Shown here in pieces: positions 34,686-42,320 of a stretch of 47,521 bases of DNA. Made by a program: the position numbers and the translations under genes. Source of the DNA: Anaerolineales bacterium (lineage in GTDB: Bacteria; Chloroflexota; Anaerolineae; Anaerolineales; Villigracilaceae); contig JADGEO010000028.1 of assembly GCA_016744335.1 (NCBI GenBank), positions 1 through 47,521 on the forward strand, read 5' to 3'. Position 1 is the stretch's first letter; every line of letters starts with the position of its first letter. The notes beneath the pieces were generated by a model. The model searched no databases. It was not told the DNA's origin and saw only the letters and a program-made list of their open reading frames with translations.

Positions 34686-35306
34686 TTATTTCTCTAGATA
34701 TCCAACCACGATTTTTGAAAACAAAGTGAATGATTTAGCCATATCGACATTTTCTGGGTCAAGAAGCCATTGAATTTGCAAGCCATCCATTACAGCGATA
34801 ATCAATATAACTAGCTCATCAATAATGACATCAGGATGATTTTTAATCTCATCTGATTTGAAAAGATTTTCTCCGAATACTGCTCTGATACGAGTATATC
34901 GTTCTACAAAATATTCATGAGAAGGATGGTCACTCCTAATGCTTTCACTTACTAAAATGGTGAACAACCGCACTAATCCCGGAATCTCCTCATTCTGAGC
35001 AACGAGTTCTTCTAATAAATGGAAGTACTCTGGCAGAGATACATTCTCAAGATCAACCAAACTGGAATATTTCTCTCCATCTTGTTCATCACGATAAGCT
35101 AAAACACCCTGTAACAGATGGACTTTACTGGGGAAATAATGCAGTAAACCAGGTTCAGTTAGTTCTACAGCTTCAGCAACTGAAGACAGGGTGGTGCCAC
35201 GAAAGCCATAAGTGCCAAAAAGATTTGTGGCTTCCTGCAAAATCTTTTCTCTTCGATCTCTTCTTACTCTTTTTTTTTGTGGGTTTTTCTGCGTGTCATT
35301 TGTCAT
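34686..35306 (-). CDS. TetR/AcrR-family regulator
   Basis: 206 residues from ATG at 35306; an ATG at 35315 would overlap the -10 box. The N-terminal helix-turn-helix is typical: REKILQEATNLFGTYGFRGT followed by TLSSVAEAVELTEPGLLHYF and PSKVHLL. The C-terminal ligand domain is of the DUF-like TetR_C type with no recognisable ligand. It is transcribed divergently from an alpha/beta hydrolase with a palindrome between them, so it probably represses that hydrolase and perhaps the PAP2 and GH3 genes after it. Confidence 0.87.
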   Translation of the reverse strand: MTNDTQKNPQKKRVRRDRREKILQEATNLFGTYGFRGTTLSSVAEAVELTEPGLLHYFPSKVHLLQGVLAYRDEQDGEKYSSLVDLENVSLPEYFHLLEELVAQNEEIPGLVRLFTILVSESIRSDHPSHEYFVERYTRIRAVFGENLFKSDEIKNHPDVIIDELVILIIAVMDGLQIQWLLDPENVDMAKSFTLFSKIVVGYLEK

Positions 35307-35313
35307 AGCAATC

Positions 35314-35319
35314 ATTATA
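35314..35319 (-). promoter_or_regulatory. -10 box of tetR gene, leaderless layout
   Basis: On the minus strand TATAAT is followed by GATTGCT and ATG (35306), exactly seven bases, as for the LuxR-type gene. It implies a leaderless transcript. Confidence 0.45.
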
Positions 35320-35330
35320 CATCATTTACT

Positions 35331-35346
35331 TACCGAGTGCTTAGTA
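35331..35346. promoter_or_regulatory. Putative TetR operator
   Basis: TACCGAGTGCTTAGTA is a 16-bp palindrome with two imperfect pairs, in the intergenic region between the divergent regulator and hydrolase genes. It covers the -35 position of the tetR promoter, so autoregulation is expected. Confidence 0.5.
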
Positions 35347-35454
35347 GGTAGTGTATACTTGTCGAGGGTTTCTGAAAGAAATAGTTTATGTTGATATTAC
35401 TCCTAGAAAGATAGTAAGTTAGTTTTAATAAAAAACAGAAAAGGAAAAAGAAAA

Positions 35455-36306
35455 ATGAAAATCTGGTCAGACGGCTACGTGAAAGCAAATGGCATCAAGG
35501 TACATTACTACCGAACCGGAGGGGATAAACCACAAGTGGTACTAAATCATGGAGCGATGGATGATGGCCTTTGCTGGACACGGGTGGTAAAAGAGCTTGA
35601 GAAGAATTATGACGTAATCATGTTTGACGCCCGCGGGCATGGTTTTTCAGACAGCGGAGAAGGGGATTACGAATCAGCGACCCGTGCAAAAGATTTAGCT
35701 AAAGCGATAATTGCGCTTGACTTGGATAAACCGGTTGTGGGTGGGCATTCTTTGGGCGCAGATGGCTCAATGCATCTAGCCGCACTGTACCCGGAAATCC
35801 CGCGTGCTATTTTTATGGAAGATCCGCTGATCGTTATGCCAGGACAGCCTGTTTTTGGCGGTGAGATAAGCGACAGAGGTGAAGGGGCTTTAAAAATGAT
35901 GGTAGCCATCATGAACCTCATCAAAATCCTGCCTAAATTTATCGGGAAATTTGTAGCTAGGAAAATAATGCCTGTTTCTCCTGATGATGAGATCATTCCG
36001 TGGGTGAATTCAAAAAAATATGTTAGCAAGGATTTTATGAATAGCATGAAAAAAACAGTTGACTCTGATATGTCTTCTCAATTTGAAGTGCTAAAGAAAA
36101 TAAAAGTACCAACGCTTTTATTTAGGGGAGATCGCGAAAAGGGATCGATTGTTTCAGAAGAAGCGGCCGAAGAAATGAAAAAAACAATTCCTGACTTACA
36201 AGTAGCTCATTTGAAAGGTGCAAATCATGATATTCGCCGTGCAAAATTTGATGAATATATGGCAACTTTACAAAACTTTTTAGCTGAGGTATATCACCGT
36301 TCCTGA
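35455..36306 (+). CDS. Alpha/beta hydrolase
   Basis: 283 residues. Oxyanion region LNHGAMDDGLCW, strand with VIMFDARGHGFSDSGEGDYE, nucleophile elbow GGHSLGADGS (Ser about residue 99), late acid near LLFRGDREKGSI and catalytic His in KGANHDIRRA. This is the haloperoxidase/epoxide-hydrolase-like group of small cytoplasmic esterases. Divergent from tetR across a palindromic operator, so probably induced by the TetR ligand. RBS AAAAGGAAAAAG. The substrate is unknown. Confidence 0.85.
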   Translation: MKIWSDGYVKANGIKVHYYRTGGDKPQVVLNHGAMDDGLCWTRVVKELEKNYDVIMFDARGHGFSDSGEGDYESATRAKDLAKAIIALDLDKPVVGGHSLGADGSMHLAALYPEIPRAIFMEDPLIVMPGQPVFGGEISDRGEGALKMMVAIMNLIKILPKFIGKFVARKIMPVSPDDEIIPWVNSKKYVSKDFMNSMKKTVDSDMSSQFEVLKKIKVPTLLFRGDREKGSIVSEEAAEEMKKTIPDLQVAHLKGANHDIRRAKFDEYMATLQNFLAEVYHRS

Positions 36307-36337
36307 TGTGCTTGAGAAAATTTAAAGGAACGAATTC

Positions 36338-36393
36338 ATGTCTCAAAACAGAGATTTAAAAGAACAAGTTAAATAAACCAGTTAAATAAACCA
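36338..36393 (+). other. Tiny ORF and 13-bp tandem duplication
   Basis: ATG 36338 to TAA 36376 encodes MSQNRDLKEQVK behind an AAAGGAA-type ribosome-binding sequence. The end overlaps two copies of AGTTAAATAAACC (36368-36393). It is probably the stump of a gene lost between the hydrolase and the PAP2 gene, or a leader peptide. There is no evidence that it is translated. Confidence 0.3.
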
Positions 36394-36415
36394 GATGATT
36401 ACTAAAGGAGAATAA

Positions 36416-37231
36416 ATGAAAAACAAAAACCTATGGATATCAGTGGCTGTATTTGCTGTTTTTGCCATAATCTTTGCTTTTACTGATCTGGCGATATCAC
36501 AAAGATATGCCGACCCACAATCCGGTTGGGCTAATTTTTAGGAACTCTATGGTCAATTACCGGGTGCTTTTGTGGGTTTCCTTGGTGGTAGTGCCCTTTT
36601 AGCCTTGTACAAGGTTGAGAAAAGCTTCAAAAGTGTCAGCGATGTAATCGGCTTATTCATCCTGACCCTACTTACCAGCCTGATGTTTTGGGGAGATGTC
36701 CTAGGGGCACAAGCTCTACTTGAAAAAACGAACCCCATCCCACCGCTTGGACTTGGAATTTTAATGCTAATTATTGTTCAAGTTATTTTACGAAGATTAC
36801 CAGAGGGTAGTTTAGAAGAATATAAACCTGCCGCGAAAGTGGCTTTAACGCTCATCTTCGTTGCGGGTCTCATAACAGTCTGGTCGATCAAGATACCGTG
36901 GGGTCGCTGGACCATCCGCGACATGATGGAGATTGGCGACCTGTCCTTGTTCACCCCTTGGTACTTACCACAAGGGAATAATGGTCACCATTCGTTCATC
37001 TCTGGGCACACATCACTCGCTTTCTGTGTCCTACCCCTTGTATTGCTTTTCAGAAAGAATAAGAAGCATTATACGATTGCTTGGGTACTTGCGTTGACTT
37101 GGGGTATTGTTGGTGCTCTCAGCCGAGTAAAAATTGGTGCTCACTTCCCATCAGATGTGCTTTTTGGCGGCGGGCAGGCTTTATTATGGTTCTGGATATT
37201 GAAAAACAAATTTTTCAAAACCGATTCTTAG
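36416..37231 (+). pseudogene. PAP2-type phosphatase with internal TAG
   Basis: The full frame from ATG 36416 (RBS AAAGGAG) to 37231 has 271 codons but TAG at codon 42 (36539-36541), where the context ANF-stop-ELYGQLPG suggests a lost Trp. Downstream it encodes membrane helices and the PAP2 motifs FISGHTSLAF (PSGH-like) and SRVKIGAHFPSDVLFG (SRxxxxxHxxxD). PAP2 enzymes dephosphorylate lipid phosphates such as undecaprenyl pyrophosphate. Reinitiation at 36572 would give 219 residues that keep the two visible motifs but lose the first helix. I regard it as a recent pseudogene, a reinitiating gene, or a sequence error. Confidence 0.7.
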
Positions 37232-37250
37232 ACACATTCGAGGAAATAAA

Positions 37251-39683
37251 ATGAAAAACATAAAAGAACTTATCTCAGAAATGACCCTTGAGGAAAAAGC
37301 ATCCTTATGTTCAGGGAAAAACTTCTGGTATCTGAAGGATGTTGAACGCTTAGGCATTCCATCCATTATGGTGACAGACGGCCCACACGGATTACGCAAA
37401 CAAGTTGCAGATGCCGATCATCTTGGGCTGAATGAAAGTGTTCCCGCAACCTCTTTCCCAACTGCTTCTGCTCTAGCCGCAACATGGAACCGCGATCTAA
37501 TCCATCAGGTTGGTGTAGCACTTGGCGAAGAATGTAGGCAGGAAAAAGTTGGTGTCATTTTAGGTCCGGGCGTAAATATCAAACGCTCCCCCCTATGTGG
37601 GAGAAATTTTGAATATTTTTCAGAAGACCCTTATCTCAGCGGAGAGATCGCTAAAAGTCATATCAACGGTGTTCAAAGTCAGGGAGTTGGGACTTCTCTC
37701 AAGCATTATGTTGCTAACAATCAAGAATCTCGCCGAATGACCATTGATGTAGTTGTAGATGAGCGCACCCTGCGAGAAATTTACCTCGCTGGGTATGAGA
37801 TCGTGATCAAAGAAGCCCAACCCTGGACAGTAATGTGTGCCTATAACAAAATAAACGGCACTTTTGCCAGTGAAAATAAATACCTAATGACCGATATTCT
37901 TAAAGAAGAATGGGGACACGAAGGTTTAGTTATTACAGATTGGGGTGCGATGAATGAACGCGTATCAGGTTTAAAAGCCGGCGTAGAACTCGAAATGCCA
38001 GGCACAAAAAATGGCAACGATGAAAAGATAGTCGCCGCTGTGCAAGCAGGCGAATTAGACGAAAGTCTTTTGGATAACGCTGTTGAACGCATTTTGACAA
38101 TGATCTTCAAAGCAGAAAAAACCCTTTCTAAAGATTTCTCTTACGATGTTGATGTACATCATGCTTTAGCCCGTCAGGTAGCAGCAGAAGGTGCTGTTTT
38201 ACTCAAGAATAACAAAGAGATTTTGCCCATCGCAGAGAGTGCCAAGGTTGCCTTGATTGGCCGCTTTGCCAAAGAGCCGCGTTATCAGGGGGCTGGCAGT
38301 TCACAAATGAACCCGACCAAAGTTGATAATCTCTACGATGAAATGGTGAAGGTTATCGGTGAAGATAAGCTCTCTTATGCAGATGGTTATACCCAAAAAG
38401 CGGATACAGCAGACGAGGCGCTCATCCAGGAAGCTCTTGAAGTTGCAAAGGATGCCGAAATTGTTGTCATTTCTGCAGGTCTAACCGATATGTACGAAGC
38501 CGAAGGTCTTGACCGAGAACACATGAAAATGCCCCCCGGTCATGATGCGCTCATCGAAAAACTTGCTGCCGCTCATGAAAATGTCGTTGTGGTATTGAGC
38601 AATGGCTCCCCGGTAGAAATGCCTTGGCTAAACGATATTTCAGGCATTCTCGAGGGCTATCTTGGCGGGCAGGCTGGCGCAGGTGCAATTGCCGATATTC
38701 TCTATGGCAAAGTCAACCCAAGCGGCAAGCTGGCAGAAACATTCCCGCTCAAACTCGAAGACAATCCATCTCACGCCAATTTCCCCAGCGGTCCTGCCAC
38801 CGTGGAATATCGCGAAGGCATTTATGTTGGCTATCGCTATTACGACACCGTCGCGCAGGATGTCCTCTTTCCCTTCGGGCATGGGCTGAGTTATGCCAGT
38901 TTCGAGTACAGCGATCTTGGTCTGAAGCAAGCCCAAGGTCAAGAGGGCGAAGCGGTCACAGTCATCCTTAAAGTCAAAAACACAGGGAAAGTAAGAGGCA
39001 AAGAGATTATCCAGGTCTATGTACATGATGTCGAATCAACTGTATTCCGCCCTGCAAAAGAACTCAAGGGATTTGCTAAAGTTGAGCTTGATCCCAACGA
39101 AGAAATTTCTGTGACCATCGAACTTGACCGGCGCGCCTTCGCTTTTTATGATGTGGATAAAAAGGATTGGATCGTTGAAGCCGGTGAATTTGAAATTTTG
39201 GTCGGTGCCTCTGCACAGGATATCCGACTCACCGCGTCTATTCAACTTGCTTCCGCGCAATCAGCATCACCTGTAGATAAAGAAAGTCTCGCCGCATACT
39301 ACACCCCAACTCAAGGCATGGATATCAGCCAAAACGACTTTGAAACCCTGCATGGGAGACCAGTGCCCCCAAACGAAGATTCACGAAAAGGTGAATACAC
39401 GATCAATACGCCAATCGGTGATATGAGAGACTCGTTTATTGGGAAACAGCTTTTCAATTTTATGAATAAGCAGATGGCAAAAATGATCGAAGGGCAAGAA
39501 GATACGCCCACAGCTTTACTGATGGAATCAATGGCTCGAGAAGCTCCCCTGCGCGCAATGCTAATGGCAGGCAACGACTCGCTCAACCGTGAGATGTTAG
39601 ATGCTTTATTAGTAATGATCAACGGTAAATTCTTTAAGGGTTTCGGTGCGCTGATTAAAGCGGCTAGGGCAAAGGGTAAATAA
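37251..39683 (+). CDS. GH3 beta-glucosidase
   Basis: 810 residues. The GH3 N-terminal barrel has IMVTDGPHGLRKQ, GVNIKRSPLCGRNFEYFSED, SLKHYVANNQE and the nucleophile Asp230 in LVITDWGAMNERVSG. The alpha/beta sandwich begins near VLLKNNKEILPIAE. A fibronectin III-like domain follows HGLSYASFEYSDLG. A roughly 130-residue C-terminal extension has no catalytic motif and is common in bacterial GH3 glucosidases of this group. No signal peptide, so cytoplasmic. It removes terminal beta-linked glucose from short oligosaccharides. RBS GAGGAAAT. It is not the NagZ type: the short NagZ layout with its His/Asp loop is not seen. Confidence 0.92.
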   Translation: MKNIKELISEMTLEEKASLCSGKNFWYLKDVERLGIPSIMVTDGPHGLRKQVADADHLGLNESVPATSFPTASALAATWNRDLIHQVGVALGEECRQEKVGVILGPGVNIKRSPLCGRNFEYFSEDPYLSGEIAKSHINGVQSQGVGTSLKHYVANNQESRRMTIDVVVDERTLREIYLAGYEIVIKEAQPWTVMCAYNKINGTFASENKYLMTDILKEEWGHEGLVITDWGAMNERVSGLKAGVELEMPGTKNGNDEKIVAAVQAGELDESLLDNAVERILTMIFKAEKTLSKDFSYDVDVHHALARQVAAEGAVLLKNNKEILPIAESAKVALIGRFAKEPRYQGAGSSQMNPTKVDNLYDEMVKVIGEDKLSYADGYTQKADTADEALIQEALEVAKDAEIVVISAGLTDMYEAEGLDREHMKMPPGHDALIEKLAAAHENVVVVLSNGSPVEMPWLNDISGILEGYLGGQAGAGAIADILYGKVNPSGKLAETFPLKLEDNPSHANFPSGPATVEYREGIYVGYRYYDTVAQDVLFPFGHGLSYASFEYSDLGLKQAQGQEGEAVTVILKVKNTGKVRGKEIIQVYVHDVESTVFRPAKELKGFAKVELDPNEEISVTIELDRRAFAFYDVDKKDWIVEAGEFEILVGASAQDIRLTASIQLASAQSASPVDKESLAAYYTPTQGMDISQNDFETLHGRPVPPNEDSRKGEYTINTPIGDMRDSFIGKQLFNFMNKQMAKMIEGQEDTPTALLMESMAREAPLRAMLMAGNDSLNREMLDALLVMINGKFFKGFGALIKAARAKGK

Positions 39684-39704
39684 AAGCAAGGTGCTACCCT
39701 CCAG

Positions 39705-39737
39705 TCTAGCCATCTCTCATTTCGGGGGATGGCTAGA
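39705..39737 (+). terminator. Hairpin after GH3 gene
   Basis: TCTAGCCATC pairs with GATGGCTAGA across about 13 bases. There is no T-run, so it may end transcription with help or protect the mRNA 3' end. Confidence 0.45.
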
Positions 39738-40260
39738 ATCTCTCGGAAGAGAACAAGATGATCGAGATTAAAAAACAGAAAAGAAATTTGGAAAGAAGTA
39801 GAAAAAGCTAATTGTTGCGGGCAAACAACGTGAAAAAGAAGTTCGCCTAAGGCGAAAGATTGGAAATGATGGCATAGTAGGCTCTGAACAATAATATCAG
39901 TATGATAGAACGAAATTGAGGTTTTATCATAAACCTAGAAATCCCATTGAACTGTAGACCGTCGGGTTAGCTCGCTAGAAAAGTTTCTCCTTCAAAGATG
40001 GCTTCCAGTATCGCATTCGGGTTGCTTAGGAATAAAAAGAGTAATATCAGCGTTTCCTGACCTTTTCTAATATCTCAATTAGATTCATGAAAAAACAATC
40101 CTGTTTTATTGAATTTTTCCTAATATTAGTGGAAAAAGTGGTTCGGAACAGGTCCGTTAGGGGCTACTAAGAGACACTTTTACAGTGCCTTTTTCGTTCT
40201 ATGGACTGTGCGATTGTTTTGTACATGGTGTTGGAAGTAATCAGTTCTTTGTATTTGTTC
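39738..40260. other. Gene-free region upstream of comM copy 4
   Basis: I find no convincing gene. GCGATTGTTTTGTACAT near 40210-40226 resembles GCGATGGTTTTGTACATA at 22568-22585 upstream of comM copy 2. The homology between comM copies therefore probably once extended 100-200 bp further left. The rest looks like decayed sequence with many stops. Confidence 0.4.
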
Positions 40261-40319
40261 ACAGCTGAGCCTTGATAATAAATTTCTTCCTCTTGAACGA
40301 ACAAGAAAAAAGTGGTCTA

Positions 40320-40817
40320 CCCTAGCCCTGCGGCTACGCAGGTGACCCCGTCCGCGCCTGCACTTGTTCTCACTCCACCGTAACCCGCTACCAAAAGCGG
40401 ATTTCTGGTACGATGCTTGACCGCATAGATATCCACATCGAAGTTCCGCTCGTAGATTTTGAAAAACTGTCTGATAAACGCAGAGGAGAAAGTTCCGAAG
40501 ATATTCGTGCTAGAGTAGAAAAAGCACGTCAAATACAAAGAGATAGATTCACCGAACTTAAAAATGGTGTAATAACCAACACCGATATGCGCGGCGCATA
40601 TTTGCGCGTGGCAGAAGTCCGTCCGTTTTGCGAATTAGATGAAGTGGGGCAAGCACTTATTAAAACAGTGATGGCGCAATTGCAACTCTCCGCACGAGCC
40701 TATCATCGCATTTTGAAATTATCACGCACAATTGCAGGTTTAGCAGGGGATGAGAATATCGCGTCCATGCATCTGGCGGAGGCGTTGCAGTATAGACCGA
40801 AGGGGATGATGGTTTAG
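40320..40817 (+). pseudogene. comM: comM/yifB 3' fragment, copy 4 (most diverged)
   Basis: Same fragment, with the GAYLR insertion of copy 3 and TAG (40323-40325) in place of the first Cys codon. It has by far the most substitutions, for example SGTMLDRIDIHIEVPLVDF, NGVITNTDMRG, RPFCELDE and IAGLAGDENIASM. Several are non-synonymous, consistent with no selection. Left flank CAAGAAAAAAGTGGTCTA is shared with copies 2 and 3. The 3' tail (40818-40865) and foldback terminus are shared with copy 1. Confidence 0.85.
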
Positions 40818-40852
40818 CGAAAAAAGATGGGGGAGAAATGATGTTAGAGGAG

Positions 40853-40897
40853 GGCAAGCAAGTCTGAAACGCGCGTGCGACGCGGTCTTCACATCCA
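40853..40897 (+). repeat. Half copy of foldback element next to comM copy 4
   Basis: GGCAAGCAAGTCTGAAACGC followed by GACGCGGTCTTCACATCC matches the element's right terminus and closely matches the half copy after comM copy 1. Confidence 0.5.
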
Positions 40898-41017
40898 ATG
40901 ATAAGAAATCAAAAATAGAGTCTCTATTCTTGATGTTATAATTTTTTACTATGATAAAAACCAAAGGCATCAGGGAAAATCTATAGTCTGGTTGAAATCG
41001 TGAAAACATCCACGACA

Positions 41018-41703
41018 ATGAAAGATCGAGGACCAGAAAGCACGGTTTTCGCCTTTCCCATTGTTGCGATACTGGGATCGATTTTAGCCTCAGGTTCTGT
41101 ACTATTCTTAATTCTCTTCTCCTTGCTAAAAGACGCGCCGCTTGAAGAGTTGGCAAATCCGCTAATTACAACAGACCCGCGAAATCCCCCTGGTATTTCA
41201 TGGGTTTGCAGGAAATGCTAGAACACATGCACCCCACATTGGCAGGAATTATTCTTACTGCTGTTGCGGTGGGCTTCCTCATCATAATTCCCTTTGTTGA
41301 CTATAGTAAAATGGGCGCGGGTGTTTGGTTTACCTCTGCACGCGGCAAGAAAATTGTGGGTAGAACAGCTCTTTATACCGTAATTGCCATGACAGCCTTT
41401 GTTCTGCTTGATAACGCATTTCCTCCCCGTGAATTATTACGAGATATATTGCCAAACCTCGTCACTCAATTCATTATTCCAGGTAGCATCATGGCTTTCT
41501 TAGTGGTTTTACCTGTGATAGTTCTGGTGCGTACCTAAAAAGAAAAACCAACTGCCAGAGAAGTAATGTTGGTGTTATTCACTGTCCTATTCATTACAGG
41601 TGTTGAATTAACATTAACGGGCTTCTTATTCCGTGGACCTGGCTTTGAACTCTTCCCGCCTTAGGATATGCCTAATGGATACAATCCCTTAGACGGCCTC
41701 TAA
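41018..41703 (+). pseudogene. Cytochrome b C-terminal-type subunit, broken
   Basis: The first frame (start ATG 41018 or GTG 41000) encodes a helix then LLKDAPLEELANPLITTDPR and PP, typical of the subunit IV/QcrC part of cytochrome b. One base is lost or gained in a C-run near 41188-41192, after which the second frame continues WYFMGLQEMLEHMHPTLAG. More helices follow to TAA 41536-41538. The frame then goes on past that stop and a TAG (41662-41664, where a Trp is expected in FPP-stop-DMPNGYNP) to TAA 41701. At least three lesions show a pseudogene. In an intact form it would pass electrons from menaquinol to the Rieske protein. Confidence 0.8.
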
Positions 41704-41738
41704 GCCGATGAAAAAGGAATGATTTAGCATTGTTTTAT

Positions 41739-41886
41739 GGGAATCGGCGGAGCGTACACGTTTTTGGCTTGAGTGCAAACGCCCCAACTGGACACGTGGC
41801 GTGAACACAACATCCCTTTACGTCTAGAAGATGTAGACCAAAGGCAAGCAAGTTCAGGTCAGGTATGTCTCGCAGATTTACATCCC
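41739..41886 (+). repeat. Foldback intergenic element, copy D
   Basis: Starts GGGAATCGGCGGAGCGTACA, continues CGTTTTTGGCTTGAGTGC, and ends GGCAAGCAAGTTCAGGTCAG ... TTACATCCC. The two ends are imperfect inverted repeats. It lies between the cytochrome b and Rieske pseudogenes. Confidence 0.6.
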
Positions 41887-41946
41887 GAAAAAACGCTTCG
41901 GATTTCACAATCCTAATAAACCATCTCTGAATATAGGAGAATGCAA

Positions 41947-42311
41947 ATGACTAAAGAAAATAAAAAGAAAGAAAAGATTGATCGCGGGCAATTCATGAGC
42001 CTTGCTTGGCTAACCGCGACCGTTGCCCTCGTAGGCGAATCCCTTGCCGCACTGGGATGGTTCATCCAACCCGTAATTGATGGTGGCTTTGGAGGCATAG
42101 TTAAAGCCGGAGCATTGGAAGAAGATGAAGAACAAGATCACTGCCCTTGTCATGGCTCATTATTCGACAATTTGGGCGAAGTAACGGGTGGTCCCGCACC
42201 CCGCCAATGGATTATTTCCGCGTTTTTATTGAAGATGGTGAAGTTTTTGTCGATATCGAAGAAGCATTTGAGCGTAAATCAGTCGATGTTTCTCAAACAA
42301 CCAAGGCTTAA
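41947..42311 (+). pseudogene. Rieske iron-sulfur protein, broken
   Basis: ATG 41947 has GGAGA six bases upstream. A twin-basic-free N-terminus and one membrane helix (SLAWLTATVALVGESLAALG) are followed by FIQPVIDGGFGG. The sequence then jumps to EEDEEQDHCPCHGSLFDNLG: the second cluster motif CPCHGS is present but the first (CTHLGC type) is missing. After GGPAPR the frame shifts: the other frame gives MDYFRVFIEDGEVFVDIEEA and ends at TAA 42309. With one pair of cluster ligands gone and a frameshift it cannot hold a [2Fe-2S] cluster. Confidence 0.82.
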
Positions 42312-42320
42312 GGAGAAATC

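Noticed and set aside
37251..39683. NagZ (beta-N-acetylglucosaminidase) role for the GH3 enzyme to complete murein recycling
   Set aside because: Length, fibronectin III-like domain and nucleophile context fit beta-glucosidases; the short NagZ layout with its His/Asp loop is not seen.
4207..40320. Integrase, transposase or restriction genes that would explain the modular layout
   Set aside because: I read all long frames on both strands; none shows recombinase or transposase motifs.
36539..41664. Recoding of TAG as a sense codon, since TAG interrupts PAP2, cytochrome b and comM copies
   Set aside because: TAG ends intact genes here (TPR protein, LuxR-type regulator), and the interrupted genes also carry TAA or frameshifts. 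Decay explains it better.
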